From Aldehydirespirator sp965116965 (GTDB taxonomy: Bacteria; Actinomycetota; Acidimicrobiia; Acidimicrobiales; Aldehydirespiratoraceae): a DNA stretch of 64,000 nucleotides. A program made the position numbers and the translations under genes. Position 1 is the stretch's first letter. Each line of letters starts with the position of its first letter. A model generated the notes under the pieces. The model saw only the letters and a program-made list of their open reading frames with translations, was not told the origin of the DNA and made no database searches. Of the stretch, positions 49,839 through 59,490 are shown piece after piece. The stretch is from positions 1,550,001-1,614,000 of the forward strand of contig OZ220743.1 in the NCBI GenBank assembly GCA_965116965.1, given 5' to 3'.

Positions 49839-52145
49839 CTAGTTCTGACGGCTGGCCAGCTCGCCCTCGACTCGCAGGTTGGGGATCAGGCGGTCCAGCC
49901 ATCGGGGCAGCCACCAGTTGCGGGCGCCGAGCAGCTCCATCGTCGAGGGCACGATGAGCATCCGCACCAGGGTGGCGTCGATGGCGATGGCGGTGGCCAG
50001 GCCGAGGCCGAAGAGCTTGACCGGCCGGCTGTCCTCGAGCACGAAGCTGCCGAACACGACGACCATGATGGCCGCGGCTGCGGTGATGACCCGGGCGGTG
50101 GCGGCCAGCCCGTCGGCCACGGAGTTGACGGTGTCGCCGGTGCGCTCGTACTCCTCTTTCATGCGCGACAGCAGGAACACCTCGTAGTCCATCGACAGCC
50201 CGAACAGGATGGCGAACAGCATCATCGGTATGAACGGCTCGATCGGCGCGGGCTCGACGGCGGTCAGGTCTCCCAGCCAACCCCACTGGAACACGGCCAC
50301 GACCACGCCGTAGGCCGCCCCTATCGAGAGCATGTTCATGACCACGGCCTTCAGCGGGACCACCAGTGACCGGAACACCGCTGTCAGCAGCAGGAACGAC
50401 GCGCCGAGAACGGCCCCGAAGAAGATCGGGATCCGGCCGGCCAGGTAGTCGGAGATGTCGATGTTGAAGGCCACCTGGCCCGCCACCAGCGGGTCGGGGC
50501 CGGTGACGGGCAGAGTCCGGGGCACGACTTCGCTGCGGATCCGGTGCACCAGGTCCTCGGTGGCCGCATCCTGGGGGCCGGTGATGGGCCGCAGCCGGAT
50601 CACTGCGGCCTGACCATCGGAGCTGGGCACGGCCGGCGAGGCGAAGGCGACGCCCTCGGTCCGGTTCAACGCGGCCGACAGGTCGTTGAGGGCGGCGAGA
50701 TCTTGCGGGCCCGACACTTCGGCCACCACCAGCAGCGGGCCGTTGGCCCCCGGTCCGAAGCCTTCAGAGATCAGGTCGTAGGCCCTGCGGGTCGTGGTCT
50801 CCTCCGCGAAGTTGCCCTCGTCGGAGAACCCGAGCCGGAGTCCCAGTACGGGCGCGGCCAGCACCAGCAGGACGACGGTACCGCCGATGGCGAACTGCCA
50901 CGGCCGGGACTGGACCATCCGGCTGAGCCGGTACCAGCCGGTCTCCCGCAACGGCTTGGCCTCCCGGTGGCGTACCGCTCGCCGCAACGGGTTGGCCGGG
51001 ATTCTGAACGACCCGGCCACCAGCACGATCACCGCGGCGGGTATGCCCACCAGCAGCAGTCTGAAGCCCGTGCCGAAGCCGAGCAGGGCAATGGCGATCA
51101 GCGCGGAGGCAGCCATACCCCGGACCCGGGTGGTGTGGATCCGGTCACCGAGCAAGCCGACAACAGCCGGCAGGAGCGTTACGGACCCGGCCATGACGAC
51201 GGCCACGGTGATGGCAGCGGCCAGCCCCAGCCCGGCCACGAAGGGCAGTCCGATGAGCAGCAGGCCCAGCAGCGACACCACCACGGTGGCTCCCGCGAAG
51301 ACCACCGCCCGTCCGGCCGAGTCGAGCGCGGCCGCAGCGGCCTCCTCGGCGTTCAGGCCATGGTCGACCCACTCCCGGTAGCGGGTGATGATGAACAGCG
51401 CGTAGTCGATGCCCACCCCGATGCCGATCATGATGCCGATGGTGGGGGCGAACTCGGGGACGGTCGCCACGTTGCTCAGCATCACGACGCCGGTCGCGCC
51501 GACTCCGACGCCGATGAGGGCCGTCCCGACGGTCATGCCCATGGCCACGACCGAGCCGACCGCCATGATCAGCACGAACACCGCGAAGGCGAGCCCTATG
51601 GCCTCGGACTCGGGCGGCTCCCGGTCGGAGAGCCAGGCGCCCCCCACTTCCACCTGGACGCCCTCCATCGAGCGCAGCCCGAGCTGATCGATGAGGTGCC
51701 CGATCTCGATTCCGACGTCCTCCGCCTCGAATGCGGAGGTGTCGGCGCCGGTGTCGACGTCGGCGTAGGCGATCCGGCCGGTTTCAGGGCCCTGAGCGGC
51801 GATGCGGCGACGCCCGTCGGGGGCGTAGGGCGATCCGAGGGTGACCCCTTCGATGGCCTCGACCTTCTCGAAGAGCTCGGTCATGGCCGCCCGCACGGCG
51901 GGGTCGTCCACCCCCTGCTCAGCCCGGAACACGATGCGACCGCTGATCACCGCCCCGATGCGGCCGAAGTGCGCGTCGAGGATGTCGGCTCCCCGGCTGC
52001 TCTCTGCGTCGGGAGCAGCCGGCGTGCCGCCGTAGGCCGCGCCGAGGCCGCTAGCAGCCCCGCCCGCGATCACGATGATCAGCAGCCAGGCGACCAGAAT
52101 CCGCCACGGATGCCGGTAGCACCACCGGCCGAGAGATGAGTACAC
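49839..52145 (-). CDS. MMPL-family RND transporter
   Basis: This 768-residue protein has the RND/MmpL layout: TM1 (WRILVAWLLIIVIAGGAASG), a large periplasmic loop, TM2-6 with GIGVGIDYALFIITRYRE, a second loop and TM8-12 with FGLSMDYEVFLLSRMKEEY. The two GxxxDY motifs carry the TM4/TM10 proton-relay aspartates. It exports lipids or hydrophobic compounds. The start is GTG at 52145. The small gene at 52193 is upstream on the same strand. Confidence 0.92.
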   Translation of the reverse strand: MYSSLGRWCYRHPWRILVAWLLIIVIAGGAASGLGAAYGGTPAAPDAESSRGADILDAHFGRIGAVISGRIVFRAEQGVDDPAVRAAMTELFEKVEAIEGVTLGSPYAPDGRRRIAAQGPETGRIAYADVDTGADTSAFEAEDVGIEIGHLIDQLGLRSMEGVQVEVGGAWLSDREPPESEAIGLAFAVFVLIMAVGSVVAMGMTVGTALIGVGVGATGVVMLSNVATVPEFAPTIGIMIGIGVGIDYALFIITRYREWVDHGLNAEEAAAAALDSAGRAVVFAGATVVVSLLGLLLIGLPFVAGLGLAAAITVAVVMAGSVTLLPAVVGLLGDRIHTTRVRGMAASALIAIALLGFGTGFRLLLVGIPAAVIVLVAGSFRIPANPLRRAVRHREAKPLRETGWYRLSRMVQSRPWQFAIGGTVVLLVLAAPVLGLRLGFSDEGNFAEETTTRRAYDLISEGFGPGANGPLLVVAEVSGPQDLAALNDLSAALNRTEGVAFASPAVPSSDGQAAVIRLRPITGPQDAATEDLVHRIRSEVVPRTLPVTGPDPLVAGQVAFNIDISDYLAGRIPIFFGAVLGASFLLLTAVFRSLVVPLKAVVMNMLSIGAAYGVVVAVFQWGWLGDLTAVEPAPIEPFIPMMLFAILFGLSMDYEVFLLSRMKEEYERTGDTVNSVADGLAATARVITAAAAIMVVVFGSFVLEDSRPVKLFGLGLATAIAIDATLVRMLIVPSTMELLGARNWWLPRWLDRLIPNLRVEGELASRQN

Positions 52146-52192
52146 AGCAGGGGCCTTCTGTCCTGAAGGCTAAGTGCTGTATCAGTGGCGGC

Positions 52193-52399
52193 CTACGCCG
52201 ATTCGCGCCCCTCCTGGAGCGCGGCCCGCCTGGCTTCTTCTACCAACCTGTCGACCTCGGGGTCGTCGTCGAGCAATTTGAGGATCTCTCGCGATCTCTC
52301 GGGGTCGGCTACCTTCAACTCCTCGGGCTTCACGCGTTCCGCCCAGTCCTCGAACGCCGCCAGCTTCTCGGCCAGCCATTCCTCTCTGGTCTGGCTCAT
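52193..52399 (-). CDS. Small charged helical protein of unknown function
   Basis: This 68-residue ORF starts MSQTREEWLAEKLAAFEDWA and is rich in Glu, Arg and Leu with a heptad-like pattern, ending EEARRAALQEGRESA. It has good actinobacterial codon use and lies 47 bp ahead of the MMPL gene. No family was recognised; its size and charge resemble small regulators or antitoxins. Confidence 0.55.
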   Translation of the reverse strand: MSQTREEWLAEKLAAFEDWAERVKPEELKVADPERSREILKLLDDDPEVDRLVEEARRAALQEGRESA

Positions 52400-52461
52400 C
52401 GGTTCCTTCGACCCGTCAGGTACTTCCGCGGGCGCTCTCCTCGATTTCCACCACGTAGTTT

Positions 52462-52500
52462 TACAGCTCTATTTATTACATTACAATGAGTATAGCTGTA
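52462..52500. promoter_or_regulatory. AT-rich inverted repeat upstream of the small protein gene
   Basis: TACAGCT (52462-52468) and AGCTGTA (52494-52500) are perfect inverted arms around an AT-rich centre (ATTTATTACATTACAATGAG). It is by far the most AT-rich stretch in the area, suiting a promoter/operator for the minus-strand small gene and transporter. Confidence 0.45.
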
Positions 52501-52595
52501 CAGCGTCGTTGGTGACGGTGCGCGGTCGGCGCGGCTGGGCCGGCGACGGCTGAGTGCCGCCGCCGGCCCGAACCGGATGGGTTTCTGGCTAGTGG

Positions 52596-54032
52596 CTACT
52601 CGCCGCCGGGGAGCAGGGTGACCGGTACGCGCTGCCAGTTGTTGCCGATGACGTCGACGCCGGCGTTGCGCAGGTTGGTGACCGCCTCCCAGGCGATCTC
52701 GGGGCGATAGGCGTCGTCGTCGGGGGCCGAAGCGAGGATTCCCTCGCTGGTGGCCACCGCGACGGTCTGGTCCCACAGGTCCTTGTCCATCACGCCCACG
52801 CCCTGCGGCGACGGCCAGATAAGGGCGTTGATCTCGTTGAGCTGCCAGGTCTGGTGCGACCGGCCCAGAGTGGGCGCGTTGTCGAGGACGATGTCCACGC
52901 ACTCCTCGGGGTTGTCGCGGCAGTAGATCCAGCCCTTGAGCGACGCCTCGACGAACTTGACCGCGGTCTCGTGGTACGCGGGGTCGTCGTCCAGGCGGTC
53001 GGCGTCGGCCCACAGGGCATCCTGGAGCATGGCCGTGCCCACATCGTTCCAGTTGATGATGTTGAGGTCCTCGGGCTGGTACAGCTCGCCGGTGTCGGGG
53101 TTGACCGTCTCGAGCACTTGGGCGTACTCGTTGTAGATCATGGCCTGGGCGGCGTCGATCTCGCCGCTGATCAGCGCCAGCATGTCGAAGTTCTGCTGAA
53201 CCAGCTGCACATCGCTGGCCGGGTCGAGTCCGTTCCTGCGGAGGCCGGCCAGCAGCTCGAACTCGTTGCCGAAGCCCCAGTTGCCGACGGTGCGGCCCTC
53301 GAGGTCGGTCACGGTGGTGATGCCGGAGTCGGCGAAGGCCACCTGGAGGGTGGCGCTGCGCTGGAACACCTGGGCGATGTTGGTGATGTTGACGCCCTCC
53401 TCGCGTGGCACCAGTCCGCGGGGCACCCACGACACTGCGAAGTCGGCGGCGCCCGAGTTCAGCACCGAGGCGGGCACGATCTCCACGCCGCCCTCGAGGA
53501 TCTCCACGTTCAGTCCGTAGTCCTCGTAGATGCCGGTGGCCACGGCCGCGTAGTAGCCGGCGAACTGCGACTGGGTGAACCACTGCAGCTGCAGGGTGAC
53601 GTCGACCGGCGGCGCGGGCTCGGGCTCGGCCATCGCCTCGGCTGCGGCTGCCTCGGCCTCGGCTGCGGCTGCCTCGGCGTCGGCTGCGGCTGCTTCGGCG
53701 TCTGCCTGTGCGGCTGCGGCTGCGTCGGCCTCGGACTGGGCCGCGGCCAGTTGAGCCTCAAGCTCAGCGAGAGCGCCGGAATCTCCCTCGGCCTCAGCCA
53801 TGGCAGCCTCGAGAGCCGCTTCGGCGTCGGCCGCCCTGGCGGCGGCGGCTTCCGCCTCCGCCGCGGCCTTGTCGGCCGCGGCCTGCGCCGCAGCTGCGTC
53901 GGCCTCGGCGGCCGCCGCGTCCGCCGCACTGGTGTCCGGAGCTGCAGGCTCGTCGTCGCCGCAGGCTGCGGCGATCAGACCTAGGGCCAGGAGCGGCACC
54001 AATAGACGGATCAAGGTGTTTCTTGTTTTCAT
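52596..54032 (-). CDS. NMT1/THI5-like ABC substrate-binding lipoprotein with Ala-rich coiled coil
   Basis: ATG 54032 follows GGGGAGGGAAACCC. The 478-residue product has a lipoprotein signal with C24 (LGLIAAAC) and a ~105-residue Ala/Glu/Asp coiled-coil linker at about 35-142. An NMT1-like periplasmic domain (VTLQLQWFTQSQFAGYYAAV, YGLNVEILEGG, LEGRTVGNWGFGNEFE) follows. NMT1-like proteins bind pyrimidines and related rings. With the two permeases and ATPase upstream it forms an importer. The long linker is unusual for this family. A dispersed repeat sits just upstream of the gene. Confidence 0.88.
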   Translation of the reverse strand: MKTRNTLIRLLVPLLALGLIAAACGDDEPAAPDTSAADAAAAEADAAAAQAAADKAAAEAEAAAARAADAEAALEAAMAEAEGDSGALAELEAQLAAAQSEADAAAAAQADAEAAAADAEAAAAEAEAAAAEAMAEPEPAPPVDVTLQLQWFTQSQFAGYYAAVATGIYEDYGLNVEILEGGVEIVPASVLNSGAADFAVSWVPRGLVPREEGVNITNIAQVFQRSATLQVAFADSGITTVTDLEGRTVGNWGFGNEFELLAGLRRNGLDPASDVQLVQQNFDMLALISGEIDAAQAMIYNEYAQVLETVNPDTGELYQPEDLNIINWNDVGTAMLQDALWADADRLDDDPAYHETAVKFVEASLKGWIYCRDNPEECVDIVLDNAPTLGRSHQTWQLNEINALIWPSPQGVGVMDKDLWDQTVAVATSEGILASAPDDDAYRPEIAWEAVTNLRNAGVDVIGNNWQRVPVTLLPGGE

Positions 54033-54074
54033 GGGTTTCCCTCCCCGGGGTGGGTTATCTCTGACGAGACCTAG

Positions 54075-54164
54075 AGGCCGAGCGAATGGCCGGACCAATC
54101 CGCCCCATACGGGCGAGGCCGTGGCCCGAGCGGCCCGTGAGCGCAGCGAACAGGAGCGGGAATG
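54075..54164 (-). repeat. Dispersed bipartite intergenic element, copy 4
   Basis: The inverted copy reads, on the minus strand, ATTCCCGCTCCTGTTCGCTG, then GGGCCACGGCCTCGCC, and ends CGCTCGGCCT. It lies inside the importer operon between a permease gene and the binding-protein gene, 43 bp before the latter and in its orientation. Confidence 0.78.
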
Positions 54165-54221
54165 ACACCGTTGCGACACATCCGGCTACCACCGACACGC
54201 AGACGCTTTCAGGTGCACGCG

Positions 54222-55004
54222 TCACGCCGACCTCCTGGCCACGAAGTACCAGGGCATGACGAGGCGCTCGGCAAGGACTGCCAGCGCGTACAGGCCGATG
54301 CCCACCAACGAGCCGGCCAGCACTGCGGCCCAGGCGTCGTCGTAGCGGGTGAATCCGGCCGAGTTGGTGATGAGGTTGCCCAGGGCGTCCTGACGGCCGC
54401 CGAAGTACTCGGCCACGATGGCGGCGATCACGGCCAGCGAAGTGGCCAGCTTCAATGCGGTGAAGAAGAACGGCATGGCGTTGGGAATGCGCACCTCGCG
54501 CATGATCCGCCACTTGCCGGCCCCGTAGGACTCCATCAGCTCGATCTGGCTCGGCTCCACCTGGGTCAAGCCCCGTGCCGTGTTGATGAAGACCGGGAAG
54601 AACACCAGCATTACCACCACGGCCTGGTTGGAGCGGGGCGACAGGAGCCCGAACCAGGCGTTGAAGATCGGGGCCAGAGCGATGATCGGCACCGCGTTGA
54701 CGGCCACCGCCAGGGGAGTGAGCGTCTCGTTGGCGGCCCGGAAGGCGGTGACCAGCAGAGCGAACGTCGCTCCCACCACCACTCCGGCGACCAGACCGGT
54801 GACGATGATGAAGCCGGTGACCCCGGTGGCGGTGATGATCGCGTCGAAGTTCTCCGCCACCGCGCTCCCGATCTCCGAGGGCGGCGGGAGCACGAAGCCG
54901 TCGGGGCGCAATACCGCCAGAACCGCCTCCCAGCCGCCGAAGATGACCACCGCAGCCACCACCGGGGGCAGCCAGGAGCGCAGCAGCGCCCTCGCCGCGG
55001 TCAC
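54222..55004 (-). CDS. ABC transporter permease (SsuC/TauC/RibX-type)
   Basis: This 260-residue protein has about six membrane segments and the cytoplasmic EAA loop (ELMESYGAGKWRIMREVRIP). It has the BPD_transp_1 fold of the nitrate/taurine/thiamine-precursor importer family, starting with FGGWEAVLAVL. It probably pairs with the second permease gene of the operon in a heterodimer. Confidence 0.88.
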   Translation of the reverse strand: MTAARALLRSWLPPVVAAVVIFGGWEAVLAVLRPDGFVLPPPSEIGSAVAENFDAIITATGVTGFIIVTGLVAGVVVGATFALLVTAFRAANETLTPLAVAVNAVPIIALAPIFNAWFGLLSPRSNQAVVVMLVFFPVFINTARGLTQVEPSQIELMESYGAGKWRIMREVRIPNAMPFFFTALKLATSLAVIAAIVAEYFGGRQDALGNLITNSAGFTRYDDAWAAVLAGSLVGIGLYALAVLAERLVMPWYFVARRSA

Positions 55005-55052
55005 GGCTGCACCGGATCCCTGTTCGAGGCGGGAATGGCTGTGGGCACGCTG

Positions 55053-55846
<794 letters not shown>

Positions 55847-55850
<4 letters not shown>

Positions 55851-56863
55851 GTCACTGTCTCCCGGCCCTTGCGGCCCACCAGCCCGTACTCGATCGAGGA
55901 GATCACCGCGAACACGAATATCCCCAGCGCGGCCGCGCCCAGCACCGCCACATACAGGCGTTCCGGGCCGGTGGTGTAGCGGTAGGCCTCCAGCAGCACC
56001 CGCCGGCCCAGGCCTCCGTTCACCCCGGCGGAGATCTCTCCGACGATGGCTCCCACCACGCTGGCGGTGGCCGCGATCTTGAACGCCGCGAACAGGTACG
56101 GCAGCGAGGCCGGCAGCCGCAGGCGCCACAGGGTCTGGCCCCAGCGGGCCGCGTAGGAGTCCATCAGCTCGAGGTTCTCGGGGCGGGGCGACTGCAGACC
56201 CCTCAATCCGTTGATGGTGACGGGGAAGAACGTCAGGTAGGTGGCGATCATCGACACCGACATCCAGTCCTGCCACTCGAAGGGCAGGAAGTCGAGGCTC
56301 TTGCGGCCCCAGATGACGATGATGGGCGCGATGGCGATGAGGGGGATGGTCTGGCTGGCGATGACGTGGGGGACCAGGGCCCGCTCCAGGCGCCCGGATG
56401 TGGTGAGCACGATGGCGATGCTGAGGCCCACTATCACCCCGATGGCGAACCCCACCGCGGCCTCCCTCAGCGTGAAGGCGGCCTCCTTGCCGACGATCGA
56501 CCAGAACGGCTCGTCGGTGCCTCTCGGTTCCTCGAAGATTCCCGACACGATGTCGAGCACGGGGGGCATCTTGAGGTCGTCGGACTCCGGCAGGATCGAG
56601 CCGATGACCGGCCAGCCGGACTGGGCGTCGTCGATGGCCGTGCCCGCCGCCTTGTAGGCGCTGTAGGCCAGGCCCAGCAGGCAGATGAACACCGCCAGCA
56701 CGACCACCTGCCGGCCGGTCCTGCGCATCCGGTCCCGCCGCTGCTCCCGGGCGGCTTGCAGTCGGAGCAACTGCTCGAAGACGATCGGATCGTCGACCGC
56801 CGGGGCCCCGTCAGCCGGATCGTCGACCGCTTCAGTCGAGGCCTGGCGCGCGGGATCGATCAT
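55847..56863 (-). CDS. ABC transporter permease, long N-terminal form
   Basis: This 338-residue permease has a ~50-residue cytoplasmic start, a first TM (VVVLAVFICLLGLAYSAY), a periplasmic stretch and the core permease fold with the EAA loop ENLELMDSYAARWGQTLWRL. It belongs to the same family as the 54222 permease. It ends in the ATPase gene start (ATGA). Confidence 0.88.
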
Positions 56864-56905
56864 GGAATCAACGGCGCTGACCAGGTTCGGAACTCACGTT
56901 GGGAA

Positions 56906-57907
56906 TCAATCCCTGAGTGCGGGGATGATCCGCTGGCCGTAGGCGTTGAGCGTCTCGTCCTTCTGGTCGTGCATCAGGTAGATGGCGAACTGGTCGACGC
57001 CCAGGTCGCGCAGGTCCCGAAGGCGAGCGATGTGGTTGTCGGCGTCGCCGAGGATGCAGAAGCGGTCGATCACCTCGTCGGGCACGAAGTCGGTGTGAAC
57101 GTTGCCGGCCTTGCCGTGCTCCGAGTAGTCGTAGCCCTCCCGTCCCTTGATGTAGTCGGTGAGGGCCTGGGGCACACCCCCGCCGGTGTCGCCGTAGCGG
57201 TCCACCAGGTCGGCCACATGGTTGCCGACCATGCCGCCGAACCATCGAACCTGGTCTCGCTGGTGGGCCAGATTGTCTCCCACGTAAGCGGGTGCGGCGA
57301 CACACATGTACAGCTCGTCGGGATCACGGCCCGCCGCGGCGGCTGCCTGCCGGACGGCCGCGATGGTCCACTCGGTGATCTGGGGGTCGGCGAGTTGGAG
57401 TATGAACCCGTCGGCCTGCTGGCCGCAGAGCCTCAAGGCCCGGGGTCCGTAGGCGGCCATCCAGATGTCGAGCCGGCCGCCCGCCGACCAACCGAACTGC
57501 TGACGGGTGCCGTTGTAGTCGACCTCCCGGCCCTCGACCAGGCCCTTGATGACCTTCATGGACTGGCCCAGGGTGGCCAGGCTGGTCGGAGCGTGGCCCA
57601 GCACCCGCATGGCCGAGTCGCCCCGGCCGATGCCGCACACGGTGCGGTCGCCGAACATGTCGTTGAGGGTGGCGAACAGCGAGGCGATGACTGTCCAGTT
57701 GCGGGTGCCTGGGTTGGTGACCATCGGCCCGATCGTCATGCGGTTCGTGGCGGCCAGCATCTGGCTGTAGATCACGAACGGTTCCTGCCACAGCACATGG
57801 CTGTCGAAGGTCCAACCGTAGGAGAACCCGTACGTCTCGGCCCGCTGGGCCAGGTCCACCACCCGCCAAGCCGGCGGATCGGTCTGTAGGACTACTCCGA
57901 AATCCAT
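56906..57907 (-). CDS. LLM-class F420-dependent oxidoreductase of the pyrimidine-cluster type
   Basis: This 333-residue protein starts MDFGVVLQTDPPAWRVVDLA and has GFSYGWTFDSHVLWQEPF and CGIGRGDSAMRVLGHAP. It resembles the CPS_4043-type F420 family often found beside dihydropyrimidinase genes. It could catalyse a redox step on a pyrimidine or derived intermediate. That role is inference. It lies between the importer and the semialdehyde dehydrogenase in one operon. Confidence 0.85.
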   Translation of the reverse strand: MDFGVVLQTDPPAWRVVDLAQRAETYGFSYGWTFDSHVLWQEPFVIYSQMLAATNRMTIGPMVTNPGTRNWTVIASLFATLNDMFGDRTVCGIGRGDSAMRVLGHAPTSLATLGQSMKVIKGLVEGREVDYNGTRQQFGWSAGGRLDIWMAAYGPRALRLCGQQADGFILQLADPQITEWTIAAVRQAAAAAGRDPDELYMCVAAPAYVGDNLAHQRDQVRWFGGMVGNHVADLVDRYGDTGGGVPQALTDYIKGREGYDYSEHGKAGNVHTDFVPDEVIDRFCILGDADNHIARLRDLRDLGVDQFAIYLMHDQKDETLNAYGQRIIPALRD

Positions 57908-57928
57908 GACGGCGGCTGTCTCACCCCC

Positions 57929-59416
57929 TCACCGGTTGCGGGGGAAGCCCAGGTCGACGGTGCTGTCGGCGGGGTCCGGCCAGCGGGCGGTGATGGCCTT
58001 GGCCTTGGTGAAGAAGTGGATGCCCTCGGGACCGTACATGTGGGTGTCGCCGAACAGTGAGTTCTTCCAGCCGCCGAAGGAGTGGTAGCCCACCGGCACC
58101 GGGATGGGGACGTTGACTCCGACCATGCCCGCGTCGGCGTCGATCTGGAACTGGCGGGCCGCGCCGCCGTCGCGGGTGAAGATGGCTGCTCCGTTGCCCC
58201 ACGGGTTCTGCTCGATCAACGCCACGGCCTCGTGGTAGGTGTCGGAGCGCACCACGCACAGCACCGGGCCGAAGATCTCGTCCTGGTACACGGACATGCC
58301 GGGGGTGACGTTGTCTAGCAGCGACACTCCGAGAAAGAACCCGTCGTGTTCGAAGACCGCTTCGCGGCCGTCGACCACCACGGTCGCGCCTGCCTCCGCG
58401 CCGGCGCCTACGTAGCCGGCCACCCGGTCGCGGTGCTCGCGGGTGATCAGCGGACCCATCTCGGACTCGGGATCGTCGCCGGGTCCGACCCTCAGCTTGT
58501 CTATGCGCACTCTGATGGCGTCGACCAGCGGGTCGCCCGCCTCGCCCACTGCCACCACCACCGACACCGCCATGCAACGCTCACCCGCCGAGCCGTAGGC
58601 CGCGGAGACGGCTGCATCCGCGGCCAGATCGATATCGGCGTCGGGCAGAACCACCATGTGGTTCTTGGCCCCGCCGAGGGCCTGCACCCGCTTACCGGCC
58701 GAGGTGCCCGTCTCGTACACGTAGCGGGCGATCGGCGTGGAGCCCACGAAGCTCACCGCGGCCACATCGGGATGGGTCAGCAACCGGTCGACGGCCACCT
58801 TGTCACCGTTGACGACGTTCAGCACACCGGGCGGGAACCCGGCCTCGAAGAACAACTCGGCCACCAGCAGCGGCGCGGACGGGTCACGCTCGGACGGCTT
58901 GAGCACGAACGTATTGCCACAAGCCACCGCGTTGGGGATCATCCACAGCGGCACCATGGCCGGGAAGTTGAACGGGGTGATGCCGGCCACCACGCCCAGG
59001 GGCTGCCGCACCGTGTACACGTCGACGCCACTGGACGCCTGAGAGTTGAAACTCCCCTTGAGCAGGTCAGCCAGGCCGCAGGCGTACTCGATGTTCTCGA
59101 GGCCCCGAGCAACTTCGCCCATCGCATCGGAGCGCACCTTGCCGTGCTGTGCGGTAAGGCGGGCCGCGATCTCGGCCGCGTTGGCCTCCACCAGGTTGCG
59201 GAACGCCAGCATCAGCTTCGTGCGGGCCGCCAACGATGTGTTGCGCCACTCCTCGAACGCGGCCGCAGCCGAAGCCACCGCCGCGTCGACCTCCTCGACG
59301 CTGGCCAACCCGACCTGAGCGGCCTGCTCCCCGGTGGCCGGATTGAAGACCGGATGAGACCGGCCGGATCCGCAGGGCAGGGCCGCTCCGTCAACGAAAT
59401 GCTGAATTGTCTCCAC
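57929..59416 (-). CDS. mmsA: CoA-acylating (methyl)malonate-semialdehyde dehydrogenase
   Basis: This 495-residue aldehyde dehydrogenase has FNFPAMVPLWMIPNAVACGN, the NAD-binding FVGSTPIARYVYETG, LGGAKNHMVVLPDAD and the catalytic cysteine in SAGERCMAVSV, all typical of MmsA/IolA. It converts malonate semialdehyde (or the methyl form) to acetyl-CoA (or propionyl-CoA) and CO2. In this operon it would finish beta-alanine catabolism. The start is GTG at 59416. Confidence 0.92.
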   Translation of the reverse strand: METIQHFVDGAALPCGSGRSHPVFNPATGEQAAQVGLASVEEVDAAVASAAAAFEEWRNTSLAARTKLMLAFRNLVEANAAEIAARLTAQHGKVRSDAMGEVARGLENIEYACGLADLLKGSFNSQASSGVDVYTVRQPLGVVAGITPFNFPAMVPLWMIPNAVACGNTFVLKPSERDPSAPLLVAELFFEAGFPPGVLNVVNGDKVAVDRLLTHPDVAAVSFVGSTPIARYVYETGTSAGKRVQALGGAKNHMVVLPDADIDLAADAAVSAAYGSAGERCMAVSVVVAVGEAGDPLVDAIRVRIDKLRVGPGDDPESEMGPLITREHRDRVAGYVGAGAEAGATVVVDGREAVFEHDGFFLGVSLLDNVTPGMSVYQDEIFGPVLCVVRSDTYHEAVALIEQNPWGNGAAIFTRDGGAARQFQIDADAGMVGVNVPIPVPVGYHSFGGWKNSLFGDTHMYGPEGIHFFTKAKAITARWPDPADSTVDLGFPRNR

Positions 59417-59490
59417 TCGCTGTCTCCCGTCTCCTTCGGGTGTTCCCGGTTGTCAGACTTGGAGGAGGGTCGGGTTCGCCTCCCCTCCGC

